In this document: positions 9,968 through 23,335 of the stretch, piece after piece | Layout: the number at the start of each line of letters is the position of its first letter | Position numbering within the stretch: position 1 is the first letter of the stretch | Assembly: GCF_947179165.1 (NCBI RefSeq) | Contig: NC_077243.1 | Span: forward strand, 30,332,001 to 30,396,000 | DNA length: 64,000 nucleotides | Reading direction: 5' to 3' | Source of the DNA: Solanum dulcamara | Lineage: Eukaryota > Streptophyta > Magnoliopsida > Solanales > Solanaceae | Made by a program: the position numbers and the translations under genes | The notes under the pieces: generated by a model | Seen by the model: only the letters and a program-made list of their open reading frames with translations | Told to the model about the DNA's origin: nothing | Database searches by the model: none

Positions 9968-10813
9968 ATAACAAACAACCTCTAAGAGTACTTGTTTCAA
10001 TAAAACACCTGGAAACATAATAAAATAAAGTGTTCCTATTTAGATATATTCGACTAAAATTTTTAGATAAATTTCTATGTGTGTTCTCAAGTGCTCATTA
10101 TGTATAGATAAGTTAATAATTTAAAATAATTCATCTCCTTTAATTATATGCATTAACCTCAATAAGTTGTAAAATTTCAAGCGTGTTTCAATTGATGTTG
10201 ATGTGTATAATTAAATGGAGATGTATTTGATGTGATTAATTTATTTATGTAATGAATACTTGAAAATACTAATATAAACTTTTAGGATCATGATCATATA
10301 TCAAATGCTTAATTAGAACACATCATTATTCAAATATCTAAATAAAATTTATTGACTAATTTAACGTACCGTCAATATATTTAGCCTACTACATTTGTAT
10401 TTGATTATCGGATGTACTCAAAAAGTCTTAATAAATGAGAATAGGTGAGTTGGTGAACTTTGTTAAGAGAATTGAAGGCCAGCTACTTGTATAAAGCAGT
10501 TGTTACAGAATAGTACATAATCTATCTACTCATGTATTGATTTACTCCATGTACATGCACTGCACCTGCTTTCAATTTTTTATTTCCTTGTCTAATGCTT
10601 TCTTGCAGGCTTTTGCTCCCTGTTTCTTTCTGTCCTCCACTTGTCCTTCTTTTAAATAGTTAGCCTTTTCACTTATTAATCAAATTTTGGCGGAACATAA
10701 CCTTGAGTGTTTTTGAACTTTTTAATTCCGCTTGTTTTATTGGTACAATTGAATTAGAATATAGCATTTTAAAAGGAGCCGGTGACCATTTTGGATAAAT
10801 AGATTTGAAAGTT
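9968..10813. other. A/T-rich intergenic DNA, no gene seen
   Basis: No open frame or recognisable domain. The stretch about 10440-10740 is less A/T-rich and could be an old LTR or promoter remnant, but I found no partner copy or primer site. Confidence 0.5.
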
Positions 10814-10826
10814 GAGATCAAAGGGA
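10814..10826. repeat. LINE target-site duplication, left
   Basis: GAGATCAAAGGGA, identical to 19312-19324. It lies next to the T-rich tract that is the LINE poly(A) tail read from the plus strand. Confidence 0.9.
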
Positions 10827-10839
10827 TTTTTTTATTTAT

Positions 10840-11661
10840 TTATTAAACGGACCTTATCCAAGAATCTCATCCCTCGTGGCGGTCAGGGGTTGAGTCGAAC
10901 ACCCCAAGCCTTAACATAATATAATAACACAAAAATACAAGGAGGGGGACATAAACCTTACCTTCAAAACTATGGTGATTCATAAGTCGAGTAGCCTACT
11001 AAGGCTATTCGACTTATCCCCAGTTACAAAATGGAGCCAACTTAGACTATGCAGCTAAGAGAGGACCCCTCTCAATACAATAATTCTACGAAAGCGTAAA
11101 TGAGGGAGACTCTCCCCTTACATAAATAGAAGGAAAAGTCTATACAATTATAAATAACGAAAACTACAATAGACAAAGGAACAACCCTACAAGAAGATCA
11201 TAGTTCTGTAGTTGGTTGATGTAGTTGAGGATCTTGCTGACGAGCACACCATGCAAAGCTCAAAAATATGATCTACTTCCCAGCAAGTTGTTGCTGAAAA
11301 TTGCTCCTAGGTGGCTTAGTGTGTGACCACCATCTGCCTTCCAGAAGTCTTCTTGAAATCTGATTGAGAGCACCATGCTTAACCAAACTGCAGCTTCAAT
11401 TTCTGCACAAATTTGATGCTACATCTCTGCAGTGTACCTGCACAAGAGTAGAAAATAAAATACAATGGCCCCTAGGTAACTATGCACCCATGAGAGGACT
11501 CCTCTCACTACAAAGTATCTAGGAAAGCAATAAACAAGGGAGACTCTCCCCTTTACACTATATTCCTAACTAAGTATTCTTAAAAAAAGCTATAACTACA
11601 ATTAGAGACAACCAGTGTGAAGACTACCTAGCACAAAACTAGAAAAATAAAAAAGGAGAGC
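10840..11661 (-). other. LINE 3' UTR
   Basis: Non-coding region between the ORF2 stop and the A-rich tail. It contains two similar blocks with GAGAGGA(C)CCCTCTC and GAGGGAGACTCTCCCC-like words (about 11060-11120 and 11490-11560). This is a short internal duplication of about 430 bp spacing. Confidence 0.6.
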
Positions 11662-14600
11662 TTATGATGGTTTTTTGATCCTCTTGAGTCTTTTTCTTCT
11701 GAAATTAGCCATTCCAACTTTGTCTAGTTCAAGATAAGATCTTGCTTCTTTGAAAAACTCTTGCTTAATGAAGTAAATATCAAGATTGGAGCATTTGTGA
11801 CTGTGTTTGGACAAGGTATCAGCTACACAATTAGCTTCTCTATAAGTGTGATTGCACTTGAAGTTCTGGAAATAGTGAGTGATGGTCTGCAACCTGTGCA
11901 GGTGCTCCTTGACAGACTAAGGGGGCTTGGCTTGCTGTTTGATCCATCTGATGAGCATCTCAGAGTCAACCTCTAAGATGACATTGGTGTATCCCAATTG
12001 AAGATACCAAGACAAGCCAAAGATGGCAACCATTATCTCTAATTGGTTGTTTGTGCCTTCTCCAAAAAGGACTGAATATGCAAAGATAAGGTCACCTTGG
12101 GAGTTTCTGAGAAGTCCCCCCCACTAATTTTTCTAAGATTGTGGAGTGCACTGCCATCATTGTTCAACTTCACCATGTGTGCTGATGGTTTCCTCCAATA
12201 GACAGTGCTAACCTTGATTTCATGAGTGCATTTGTCCACAAGAAGGAGCAGTTCCTTCCAGCTGATTGGCCAACTGATGTATGGGTATGTAGTACTCAGC
12301 AAGTTGGATGTATGTTTGGACACTAAGTACATTACTCTTGCAATATTAGATTGTTTCCCACCACATTTAACAACACATCTATTCTTTCATAAATTCCAAT
12401 ATATGAAAATGGGGATAGATTAGAGGATCAATTTATGGACATCATTCTTGTGTTTAGTTGACCACCACCTCATTATCTAGTTTATAAGGGGTGTGTAGTC
12501 CTAGTTAATTCCCAGGAAATTAGCAAATACACTCCAAATCTTCTTGGCAAAGTGTCTAGTAACAAATACATGGTCAATTGTGTCCTGGACTGTTCTGTAG
12601 CAGCAGTAGCATTGACATAGGGATTGTCCAAAACTGATGAGCTTTTTATTGGTTGATAGATTCCCTCTAAGTGCTCTCCATAGTAGAAAAGAGCATTTAA
12701 AAGGTATGTGGTTGTGCCAAGTTTGAGAATTGATCCTTGTCTTATTCTTTTTTTCCCTGGTAAGATCCCATGCAGAGGAGCAGCTAAAATCCCCACTGTT
12801 GTTGTGTGTCTAGAATGCTTGATCAAGCTTGTGAGGGTGATAATTGATGTGAGTTTCCAGAATGTTAGAGACAAACTGAGGAGGAGCTTCTTTAATAACC
12901 AAGTCTACATTCCATTGGCCATTGATCAAGAAAGAAAAGACCTTAGTGTTGTTCATTCTTGTACTTGTAGATCTGAAGTTTGCTAATGGCCCATCTCCGA
13001 ACCAATTATCCCACCAAAAGAGGCATGAACCAGACTGGATTTGCCATTAGATATGAGGTTCAACTTTGTGCTTGTTCTTTATCAAATGTTTCCAAACCAG
13101 AGACTAATGATTGTCCAGTATGCCATTTTTTAGTGATAGGATTAGACCTTTGACAATACTTGGCTTTGAGGAACTCACCCTATGAAGTGTTCTTAGTTAT
13201 GAAGATCCACCATTGTTTGTATTGGAAAGACTTAGCCACATCTGAAATTTATCTCACACAAATACCTCCTACATCATAAGGATAACTTAGATTCTTTGAA
13301 GAGGACCAATGGTATTTCCTCTTGTCATTTTTCCATTCCCAGAAGAAGTTTACTATGATACTTTGAATTTGCTTGATGGTAGTTGATGGTGGAGAACTAG
13401 CTGAAAGCAAATGGATAGGAAGGGCTTTAATTACATGTTTAACCAGTGTAACCGTTCCTCCATAACTGAGAATTTTGGCTTGCCAACCTATAATCCTAGC
13501 TACAACTTTAGCAGTAAGATCTGAGTAGTAGATGAATTTTTGCCTGCTAATGTAGAGAGGACACCCCAGATAAGTGATAGGACTACTTTTTTACTTGAAA
13601 CCTGTAACCTTCCTGATTCTTGTCATAGTAGAATTGAAAGCATTAGAAGGGATCATGAAGTGACTCTTATCTCTATTGATCAACTGTCCTGAAACACTCT
13701 CATAAATATTTAAAGTTTCCATGATGAGATTCAAAGTATAGGTTCTCCTAGAAGCAAAGATGATTATGTCATCTGCAAAACTGAGATGATTAATCTGGGG
13801 TCCCCTGTTTGCCATAAAGAAACCATGATATTGATGGTGCTGGTGGAGATTATTTATGAGTCTAGATAGAAATTCAGCACCAAGAATGAACAAGGCTGGG
13901 GAGAGAGGATCCTTTGTTTAAGACCTCTTGTGGAATAGAAAAAGCCATGTCTTAAACCATTAACAATGATAGAGTATCAATTGTCTAACATAATCCTCCA
14001 TGCCATGTCAATGAACCCTTCTTCAAAGCCCATTCTTCTAAAAACTAGACAAATATAGGACCAAGATACCCTTTCATAGGCCTTGTCTATGTCAAGTTTG
14101 ATTACAACATTTCCTCCTATATTTGGCTTCTTGATTTGGTGTATGATTTCTTGTGCTAGCATGATGCTTTCTGAGATACTCCTATTCTTGACAAAACTAG
14201 ATTGGCTGAGAGATATAAGATTAGGTAGAATAGGTGCTAGTCCAAGGCATAGGAGTTTGGAAATGATCTTGTTGGTGAAGTTTCTAAGGCTAATAGGTCT
14301 GAACTCAGATATTTTATTAGGATGGTTTACTTTTGGGAGTAGAACCAAACAAGTATGGGTGTATTATTTAGGCATAATTTGTCCACAAAAGAAAGATAGG
14401 ACCACATTGAGGAGATCTTCTTTTATGATATCCTAACATACTTGGAAAAACTTGCCATTCATACCATCAGGGGAAGCTGCTGAATTAGGGTTCATAGAAA
14501 AGACCACATTCCTTGATTCCTTCATAGTAGGGGTGGCTTAAAGATCTTTATTGTAATCATCATTGACCATACTAGGGATACAGTGAATAACCTGCTCCTG

Positions 14601-15825
14601 AATATATTTTTCCTCACTAGTGAAGATGTGTTGGAAGTGCTCACATGCAACCCTGTCTATAGCTTCATCACCCTACAGCCAAGTACCCTCTTCATCCTAA
14701 ATCTTATAGATGTAAAGTTTCCTTCTTCTTCCTCTGATCAAGGCATGAAAGTAACTGGAGTTCATATCACCTTCTTTGAACTAATGCAATTGAGTTTTTT
14801 CTTGAGCATGGATTGCTCCATTTTCAAGTACTTAATATATTTTGCATTTCTGGTATGTAATTTGATTTTATTCTCTTCAGAGTTTACAAAAATCAACTCC
14901 TCTTCTACTTGTCTAGTACTGTCTTCATATTCTTTAACCTTGGCATAAATGTCCCCAAATTGCATTATGGACCGCTTAGTACGTGTAGCTGCTAACCTTT
15001 TCATTTTCTGATGAAAACTCCATATTAGATTACCATCTATACACCTGTTCCACCAGTTGCTAATAGTATCCATAAAGGAAGGTTGATTAGTCCAACAGTT
15101 TAGGAATTTAAAGTATTTGGTGGGATGCTGATTGGGATTAACCATTTCTAAGAGTAGTGGACAATGGTCAGAACCCACAGAAGATAAATGAGTAATGGAA
15201 GTCTGAGGCATAATTTCTAACCACTTATCATTGACTATCCCCCTATCTAGTCTCTTCCATATTCTGAAAAGTATACCCCTCTGATTGGACCAAGTGTATT
15301 TATGACCACAAAACCCAAGATCCTATAAACCACAAGCTTCAATAATGTTGATAAACTCTAGACTCTTTCTCATATTGTAGGTGACAGCCCCAAGATTTTC
15401 ATCAGGATCAGTTATAATATTAAAATTACCTAAAATGCACCATGGGAGAGAGGTGGTTGACTGATGACGCATGTTGTCCCATAGGGGTCTTCTAAGCTGA
15501 TCCTTACATTTTGCATAGACAAAAGTAGAAATGAAATGATTTGGAACCATTACATGATTAATTTCACAAGTGATTAATTGCTCCTCATTCTCCAAAATTC
15601 TGCAATCCATACTTTGGTCCAAAAAAGCCAAATCTTACCATTTAGATTATGAATAGCATCGTCCATGTTGAGCTGGCTTTTGAAATGCTGAACTTGAGAA
15701 TTATTAGAAAATGGCTCCAAAATAGCTATCAGGGAAAAATGATGGATATTCTTGAGAGACTTAATTCTTTTCATGGATCCTTGGATATTAATACCCCTCA
15801 CATTCCAGTTGAGAGTACTAATCAT
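11662..15825 (-). pseudogene. LINE ORF2: endonuclease, reverse transcriptase, zf-RVT, RNase H, broken
   Basis: This enzyme would nick target DNA and copy the RNA back into it. From the Met at 15825: an APE-type endonuclease (LNWNVRG; ILGNFNII; a late SDHCPLLLE at about 15170); reverse transcriptase at 14348-13591 (FRPISLRN, KLDIDKAYERVSW, FADD at 13768-13779); a zf-RVT region near 12500-12870; and RNase H at 12332-11662 (KLNNDGSA, EVDSE, YREANCVADTLSKH). The stop lies at 11662, after a total of about 1390 codons, normal for this clade. Lesions include a one-base deletion near 13907, just before the FADD segment, and numerous stops. The RNase H domain is typical of a subset of plant L1 elements. 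Confidence 0.85.
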
Positions 15826-16025
15826 TGGGGAATTTTGGAAGTAAAAAGCCTAGTATGAGGTTTGCATGTGGGAGCAGATTTAGTGGGACTGCTAGGTTTG
15901 ATATTGAACCTTATTTTGTTCACACCTCTGTGTATGCCTCTAGGAAATAAACCCTGAGAATTAGACACCTATTGGATTACTTCTTCATAGACAATGTCAT
16001 TTGAGGGACTGAAGGCTCTGATTAA

Positions 16026-19000
16026 CTACTCACTTACATCATCATCTTCAGCCTGGTCTTTCAATATGTGGTTATTATCATCCTCAGAATCACACACATC
16101 ATACTTATCAATATCAGGAGAGACCTCTATGTTGGTATAATTAGTAGGTTCCTTAATAATGTGACCAACTGATTGTCTGTGAGTTATGGGAGTGTATTGA
16201 GCTTGGAGGGGATTGATGTCCATGCCCAGTTGATCATCAATTGACACAAATTATTGGTATCCTGGATCATTTTGCTACATTGTCACACTGTCAAGAACCT
16301 TAGGAGTTTGATCTTTCTCAGTTTATTTTTTCTCCTCAATCTTTATTTTGATTGCATCTCTCCTTTTTTTGCTCAATTTATTCTTTTTTGCAGTAGAACC
16401 TTTGCCACTACTACTTGTAATAGATCCTAAATCTTTTCCATAGAACTTTTGTTTATATGCATATTAGATCAAAACCTTCAGAATTTGTATATTCTTTAGT
16501 CCGATCTATGAAATTGGCAAGACCATCAGTATGTTCATTAGGACTTATTTGAGAAGACTTTGTCACATTTTCTTCTACAACTTCAGGAATTGTTGTATCA
16601 TTCTAATGTTTGTATTCAGTGGTAGCAGGGGATCTAAAGTCACACCTTGTGTTAGTGTTTTTGTTCTCATGCAAAACATGAGACAAATCCCCACCCCTTT
16701 TGGATCCCCCATCCTACAGGTTAGTGATTTTCTCCTTTATTCTTCCATCCATACCTCCATCAACTTCAGAATCAGTATTATTAGAAATATATTGTGGGGG
16801 TTTCAGGGGTATTGGGAGCATTGAGTCAATACCTAATTTCCCTGCTACTTTGCTCACATGAGTATTACCTTTTAGAGTAGTACTTGTGCAATCAATATTG
16901 GGGGAGTGGATCTTTGGGAGCACCGAGTCAATACCTTGTCCTTGAGATTCGGTGTTCTCCTGCACTGTTGGTGAACTCTTTTGTATAGAGTTTCTTTTGT
17001 TGATTGGTTCTCCTACATCTTGATTAGTGGTCTGATCTTGTGTAAAAAGATCAACATAATTATTAGAAGTGATTATGGGATGAGAAAGTTTATTTGTCCC
17101 TATGTTTTTTTTTGCTAAGGTTGATCATTTTTTCTGTTAGTCTGTGGTGAAGTAGGCCTGGTCACATTTTTTATTGGGAATTGCTGTGTCCCTTGGATTG
17201 TTTCTTCTTCTGAATTTGCCATAACTCCTCAGTTGTAATTTCAGTAGTGATCTGTGGTTGTGTATGGTCATCAGTTGCAATAACATTATTCCTCTTCTGC
17301 ACATCAGTAGTCTGAGGCTCCTCTTGGTCTTTTCCTTGCATGCCCTCCTTACTTTTGTTCTTTTTAGCATCTTCTAGTTCATTTCTTCTCTTTTTTCCTC
17401 ATCCCTCTTCTTGACATTACAAAAATGCATCATATGCCCTTGATGCTTATAATATATGCAGTACTCAAGGACATTCTCATATTGGATTGCTTGCCATCTC
17501 CCTATGGTGGTATCTTCTTTGTCATATCCCATCCACACACAAGGTGGCCTTTCCTTAGTGAGATTCACCTGTACCCTTACCTTTGCTATACTTTCTCTAT
17601 TCTTTTGAATAGATGCTGCATCTAGGTATAGTACTTTTCCAATAGGAGCTAGAAGAACATTCACAAATTCCTTATTGTAGCAGTGCCAAGGTAACTCTAG
17701 AAGGGATACCTAAATTGGTACAATTGGTGTTTCTTCTTCAGGCCTGAAAGTAGGTGTCCATGTCTATATCCTCATGAGGTGGCCTTCAATGGTCATTCTC
17801 TATTTAGTCCACACTGTGGTATAGTCCATCTCATTGTCTAAATCAATGTAAACATGTCTAGCATTAAAGTGTGCAATCTTGGACCCCCCGGAAAGCTGAG
17901 TCTGCAGTATGAAGATTCTCCTTTTCAACTCTACTTTGGGTATGATATTACTAAATTTGCCTATTAGAGTAAACTTGCATCTTGCAGCTAATTTGATCAT
18001 GAAGTCCTCTTTATTGAAGATCACTGCAGGCAAGCCTTGTTTGGTTGTAAAAGTAGGTGTGGATAATTCAATATGGACTTCATTCCTAGCTTGATTGAGT
18101 CTACGTTTGGTCAAAAAGGTTTGGATGATAGTGTAAGTGCTAGTTGACGGACCTGGTCCTTCTTGGTAGGGAACTGATTCTTCTTGGCATTTTTGTTGTT
18201 GTTATCACTTGGTTGGGGTTGATTAGGGACTAGTTTACTCCTTTGGTTGTTGGGTCCAGGTTTTTCAAAGTTCTTGGAAATCTTAGGAAAGTTGTTTTGG
18301 TATGGAGTTGGATTAGGAAACTTCTACTGCTGGGATTGTTGAGGCTCCACACTATTAGTCACTTTGGTGACTGATTCTAGGTTGTTATCAACCTTAATAG
18401 GATCAGATTATATACCCTGCATTGTATTAACTACAATAATACCATGTTGCTCCTTTGCATGAGATTGTAATTAAGCTCCAATGAATTTCAACATATTAAC
18501 ATCATACATCATCAAGTTAGGGGAATTAGAGGTACCTGCACATGTCCCTTCTCTCTGCATATAGGAATGGTTTTTATTTTTCTCAGATGTGTGTTGACCT
18601 TGTGGTTCTTGATCGTATTCACAAATGTAATCGACTACCTGTTTTCCATTCAATTGTTGATGCAAATGTTCCTAAGTATTTGTGTGTTCTAGACTGCTAT
18701 ATTTGCCAGAGTTCCAATTGATATTCAAATTTAGTGGTGAAGTTTCAGAGTGGCTCTTTAGGCTTGGGAGATATTCTGTCACCTGAGGATCATTTTGGCA
18801 CTTGTATCATTCAATTTGGACGGCCGTAGCTTTGGTGCTGCCATAGTATTCCACTCCGGCGATGATACCTTTGGCTGAGTTGGCTGAAATTGTGCCTTTA
18901 GATGCATCACGACCTGGAGAGTAACTCCTAGTGGTTTCTTTGTCTCATTTCTCTCTAGGTATTTGAGAATTCTCAATTGTAAATCCAACCTCACTTGAAA

Positions 19001-19133
19001 TTGCTACTGCATTTTCAGTATCTTTTTGTAGATTCGAAGTATTATTAGCTGGATTAGAAGATGACGCTTGTTGAGCTATATTCATATTTTGCTATGGTGA
19101 CTTGGGGAGCTCCACCAGCGGCGGTGAGGCCAT
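16026..19133 (-). pseudogene. LINE ORF1: DUF4283 and zinc-knuckle RNA-binding protein, broken
   Basis: ORF1 proteins of plant L1 elements bind element RNA. The ATG at 19133 gives MASPPLVELPKSP, then a stop, and the frame continues through Ser/Asn-rich sequence. A DUF4283-like block lies at 17800-18114 (KLAARCKFTLIGKFSNIIP; YIDLDNEMDYTTVW). The following segment, 17374-17664, carries a single knuckle at about 17419-17460 read as CIYYKHQGHMMHFC. Its second cysteine is Tyr, so zinc binding is probably lost. The long tail is polar with acidic patches and ends at 16026. Several stops and frame changes interrupt it. Confidence 0.8.
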
Positions 19134-19311
19134 TTCATTAGACCTGAGCCTCAAGGTTCTTGGTTTCTATCAAGGATAACTTCTACCCTTTCCAACAAGA
19201 ATCAACAATTCAATCTGCGTTAATGGCGAGAACCGTGAAGATTTTATAGGAACAATTAAACCAACCTCTCTATTTACCTTCAGTATCTATGTAATGCATC
19301 ACAATAGTTAA

Positions 19312-19324
19312 GAGATCAAAGGGA
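19312..19324. repeat. LINE target-site duplication, right
   Basis: GAGATCAAAGGGA, identical to 10814-10826. It marks the 5' end of the LINE. Confidence 0.9.
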
Positions 19325-19368
19325 ATAGTTTTTGTGAAAGTGCAATATAAACATTCTTCGGTGGGGAG

Positions 19369-19553
19369 CAGTGGCGAAGCTAGGATTTTGACAAGAGGGT
19401 TCAAAATCTTAAGAAGTAGATATATAAACTTGTCAAAGGAGATTCAACATCTACTATTTATAAATAAAATTATTTTAATTATGTATAAATAGTATAATTT
19501 TTTGTCGAAGGGAATTCAGATGAACCTCCGACCATAAGGTGGCTTCGCCACTG
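19369..19553. mobile_element. hAT-type MITE, 185 bp
   Basis: The terminal inverted repeats are near perfect: CAGTGGCGAAGC at the left and GCTTCGCCACTG at the right. It is flanked by identical 8-bp duplications GTGGGGAG at 19361-19368 and 19554-19561. The A/T-rich interior has no coding capacity. The size, ends and 8-bp duplication fit a hAT-derived MITE moved by a transposase encoded elsewhere. Confidence 0.93.
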
Positions 19554-19584
19554 GTGGGGAGGCTACATGGGAGATGGTGTGAAA

Positions 19585-19913
19585 GATAGCTTGTCATATG
19601 AAGAAATTTCGGTCAGATTCACGATCGTCAGGTTAGAAAGTTGAGAATCAAGGAGGTCGCTTCACTCAAAGTTTTGTAGAGTAATCAGTTTGTTGAAGAG
19701 GCTACTTGTGAATCCAAAAAGGATATGAAAGAAATATATCCTCATCTATTCATTTTTCCAAGTGTTGATGATGATTATAATACTCCTTTCCCTATTTCGA
19801 ATTTGGTGTCCATTCGAGTGTTTGAATTTTTTCAATTCTTGCACTGTATTCGTGCCTTGTGAAAATTTTAGCATGGTCATCATTTGACGATGAATGACCT
19901 CAAAGGGAGATAT
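19585..19913 (+). pseudogene. Gypsy element A: 3' end of pol (chromodomain-like region)
   Basis: Translation shows DSLSYEEISVR, then in shifted frames words matching the end of the gypsy integrase tail (LDRQVRKLR, VASLK, EEATWES, KKYILIYSFF-type ending). It is followed by a purine tract AAAGGGAGATAT that abuts the LTR at 19914. The rest of the element is missing on the left, beyond the MITE and LINE. Frameshifts are present. Confidence 0.75.
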
Positions 19914-21759
19914 TATAACACCCCAAATTTTTTTCTGCTTAGATCAGTTCAAAACCCAGATCATAAAGTTAGACTTTGCACCAGGTGGATCTCCACGGAT
20001 CCTAACTACGGCTCATAGAGGCTTCCACAAACCATAAGACGGCTTGTGGAATTCAATCTTGGCTACTATTCTAATAAGGTCCGGTCTATGGACCAAGTCA
20101 ATGGACCGTAAAAGTTTCTACGGACCCTAAACTTGATATATAAAACCAAGTCCTAAACTCAAACCTTTAAGTATATGTGAAAGTATTTAGATAAGCCATA
20201 GGCAGGTCCACGGACTGTAGGTCAGTCCAGGGGTCAAGGCCCTAAGACCCATTCCTCAGTGGTCTCCTACAAGTAGGGTCCATGACCCTTAGGAGAGTCT
20301 ATAACCCATAGAAGGGATCCATAGACCCAACCTTTGCAATTCTCTTAAGCTCTAATAAGTGCCCCTAGTTTCCACGAGAGGGCTCCTATGAACTATAGAA
20401 ACTTCTATGGACCGTAGGAGGTAACCATAGATGACATATGTCTATATTAATGAGGGATAATTCTATCTTTTCCCCACCCTTTTCAAGTTAAAATCTTAAT
20501 GTTTTGGGACTAAATTGAGTCTCTTATCAATTTCATATGACCCTTTTCTCTCATAATCACGTCTAAGACTTAGAGCAAGCTTTCAAGAAGATAAAGGGCT
20601 AGGGTTCAAGTGTCTTCATTGAATTTCCTGAGTTTCATCAAGAACATCATTCTTATAGGTATGTAAGGCTACTCAGAATGTTGGAACAAGTTCAATCTCA
20701 CGCTCTACATATAGATGCAGTTAGTAAAAGATTAACCTAATGATGTAATCCAAGTTTCTTGAATTCTTGAATTGAGATTTCATTCGTTCCAATGAATTTG
20801 AGCATTTTTATTATTGAGTATATATTTCTTCATGTGTAGTTTATATTTTTGGACTATAGTTCATGATTATCCCTCACATGAACACTATATTAGTTGAGAG
20901 GTTAAAAATAGTTTCATTAATGTAAAATAAGATCACACCGTTGGGTTGGGCGATTCCTCACTCTAGTCCCTGATACAGACTTTTATATGGATCCATGAGT
21001 TAAGATTGCATACCATATGCATGCAAGGTAATGAAAGACTCTAGCAACGTGAGCAGTATGTTGTATCATCATGAGGCTCATAGTGATTATTGTAGGTTAG
21101 AGAAACTCCCCAAAAGAGAAAATATTACTTTAACTTTGAGACGCATTTATTATCTTATATTTCACTAGATCCCTAACCTGTAACCATATATGCATATTTT
21201 ATTTAGGTCGAGTTACTTTCAATATTTGTTCATGAGTATTCAGTTCGGTTTATTTCTATCAAGTCATTTTATATACCATATATTTTATGTACTAATGTCC
21301 TTTGATGCTACATCAGAAATGATGCAGATTCAGGTGTTAAAGATCATTAACTAGCACTTCGTTGAAGATTATATTTTCTCAACTTTTTGGTGAGACCTCC
21401 TTGCTTTCGAAGGGACTTCTTTACTGTTTTATTATTCAGTATTTCTAGTACTTTTGAGGTAGTTTTAGGCCTATTTAGGTATCTATATATAGTGTTTAGA
21501 GGCTTCATAGATAGAATAGAGAGTCAGTTCAGTGTTTTAGACTTATACTTACACATTTATCTTTGTTTTATATATATTCAGAGTATTTCAGACTAGTTTT
21601 TATGTGTTCTAATTTAAGTATTTAAAATATTCACTACCTTTCTATGCTTGTTATTAAGTTACATCTTTCGCTTAGTAGTTAGTCAAGCCAGGGTTCACTT
21701 GGGACCAACAATGGTTTTCGAGTGCAGGCTACGCCTAGGGTGTAGACTCGAGGCATGAA
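19914..21759 (+). repeat. Gypsy element A: 3' LTR
   Basis: Begins TATAACACCCC (degenerate TGTAACACCCC) directly after the polypurine tract. It ends near GGTGTAGACTCGAGGCATGAAA, which is similar to the end of element B's 5' LTR near 23330. The first 550 bp contain many copies of self-complementary words such as GGACCGTA, CTACGG, CATAGA and GGATCC. Length about 1.85 kb. Confidence 0.65.
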
Positions 21760-21890
21760 AAAAGCATCTGTAGTCCAGCCCATTAGTTAATCTTCCTGGG
21801 CTATTCCAGTTATTTTCTATTTTTTTAATAACTAAGTTATGTTGTTTTAAGCCTATTCCTAAGTCCTATAACTGCCCTTTACCCTTCAAA
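21760..21890. other. Spacer between gypsy elements A and B
   Basis: About 130 bp of A/T-rich DNA after the LTR A end and before sequence that looks like the middle of LTR B. No feature is seen. Confidence 0.4.
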
Positions 21891-23330
21891 TTTTTGTCAT
21901 TCCCTCTCATTCATTCAAAACTCCTAAGGTTCTCAAGGTTTTCTTCTTCAAGCAAGCTAGGGTCCCAAAGATTCAAGTCTTATCTTCAAGCTAGAATTCA
22001 TTGAGGTATATGATAATTTTATCTATGGATCTCTTTTCATCGATGGAGTCTCAAAGAATCTTCAGTTACTATTTTTGATTTCTTTCTTAAATTGAGGATT
22101 TTCATGATTAAGCATTGGATTCAATCAACTATAGTTTATTTCATTCTATTTGATCTTATTATGCATGATTTAATCTTAATTATATGTTATGAACGCATTT
22201 TACAAGAACCCATGCAATTATGCCTATTTTATGATTATGAAATATGCTTGAGAACTATGCATACATCATGATTGAAGAACTATGATATTAAGGATGCTTT
22301 TAGATAAAATATCAAGATGATTTTTATGAAAACAAGGTTTCTTCCAAGGAAAGTGTTCTCATCGTGAATGATTTTTATAAAAAAGCTTAACATGATCTAG
22401 ATGCTTTGGATAAGAGACTTTATTAATATGTTATGATATCATGATTTGTTAAAGGAGCTATTCTTATGTTTCAAGTATGTTATGATGAATTTGTTATTAC
22501 TAGACTCTTACTATTTTCTAAGACTATGCTATGGTTATGACTATTCTTGTTGAGAGTATCACCTATCACCGAGTTGTACTAGTGGCGACTACCCAGGTTC
22601 TAGAACTACGTACCCTCATAGGACAACCTCTTTTTGATGTGGGGAAGACACTAGACTCTATGTTATAGCATGTATGGTTTATGTTGGTTAACGGTATCTC
22701 TCCTAGAGACTTATGATTCTTACTTATGTTATGTCAAGCTTATAATTTTCTTACGAATATTGTATAACCATCTTTTATGATTCTAATGATGTTTTAAAGG
22801 ATTATGTCATGCTTTATCTTGGTCATTGTGTTGTCATATTTTATGTCATACATTACACATTCTCCATACTAAGTACATTCCATAGTACTGATCGCATAAT
22901 TCTTTTACCTATATTATTTTATAATATAGATCACGATGCTCCATCTCATACCCACGGTTAGTATTGAATCTTATCAACATACATTACTTTTGTGAGTGCT
23001 CACTGTTCGAGGGCATGACCATATTATAAGTTTTTATGTCTTTTTCAGACTTCTTTCAATTTCAGACATATTTTGTGAGCTAGGATTTGTCCTATGCCAC
23101 ACTTATAATAGTAGAGTCTTATTGTCGGACTTAGTATGATTTCTGCATTTTCAGTTGTTATACTTAGACTCTCCTTATGTTGAGATTACAATTTTGAGAC
23201 TTATCTTTCATTTTCAAATTTCTTGCTTATGTTGGTAATTTTAGAGTCATGCTTATATCAAAAGGCTTGTTTAGGCTCTTTCAGGGTACTATTTGTTGTG
23301 TTACATCTAGGGTGTAGCTTGGATTGTGAA
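21890..23330 (+). repeat. Gypsy element B: 5' LTR, left end unclear
   Basis: LTR-type sequence that ends immediately before a primer-binding site. It contains the Solanaceae gypsy LTR hallmark order: a pyrimidine-rich leader (TTCTTCTTCAAGC), a long A/T-rich body, words also seen inverted in the LTRs of C, D and G, and a GGGTGTAG...GTGAAA end. The expected TGTAACACC start is not found, so the 5' edge is truncated or has diverged. Confidence 0.55.
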
Positions 23331-23335
23331 AATTT

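Larger units (their letters stand above)
10827..19311 (-). mobile_element. L1-type LINE, about 8.5 kb, near full length
   Basis: The element reads on the minus strand: ORF1 (gag-like), then ORF2 with endonuclease, reverse transcriptase, zf-RVT and RNase H, then a roughly 800-bp 3' UTR. It ends in an A-rich tail with TAAA repeats (seen as TTTTTTTATTTATTTATT at 10827). Perfect 13-bp target duplications flank it. That length and the tail are what target-primed reverse transcription makes. Both ORFs are broken by several stops and frameshifts, so the copy is no longer active. Confidence 0.92.

Noticed and set aside
14083..14948. Two plus-strand open frames of 117 and 121 codons
   Set aside because: Antisense shadows of the LINE ORF2 reverse transcriptase and linker.
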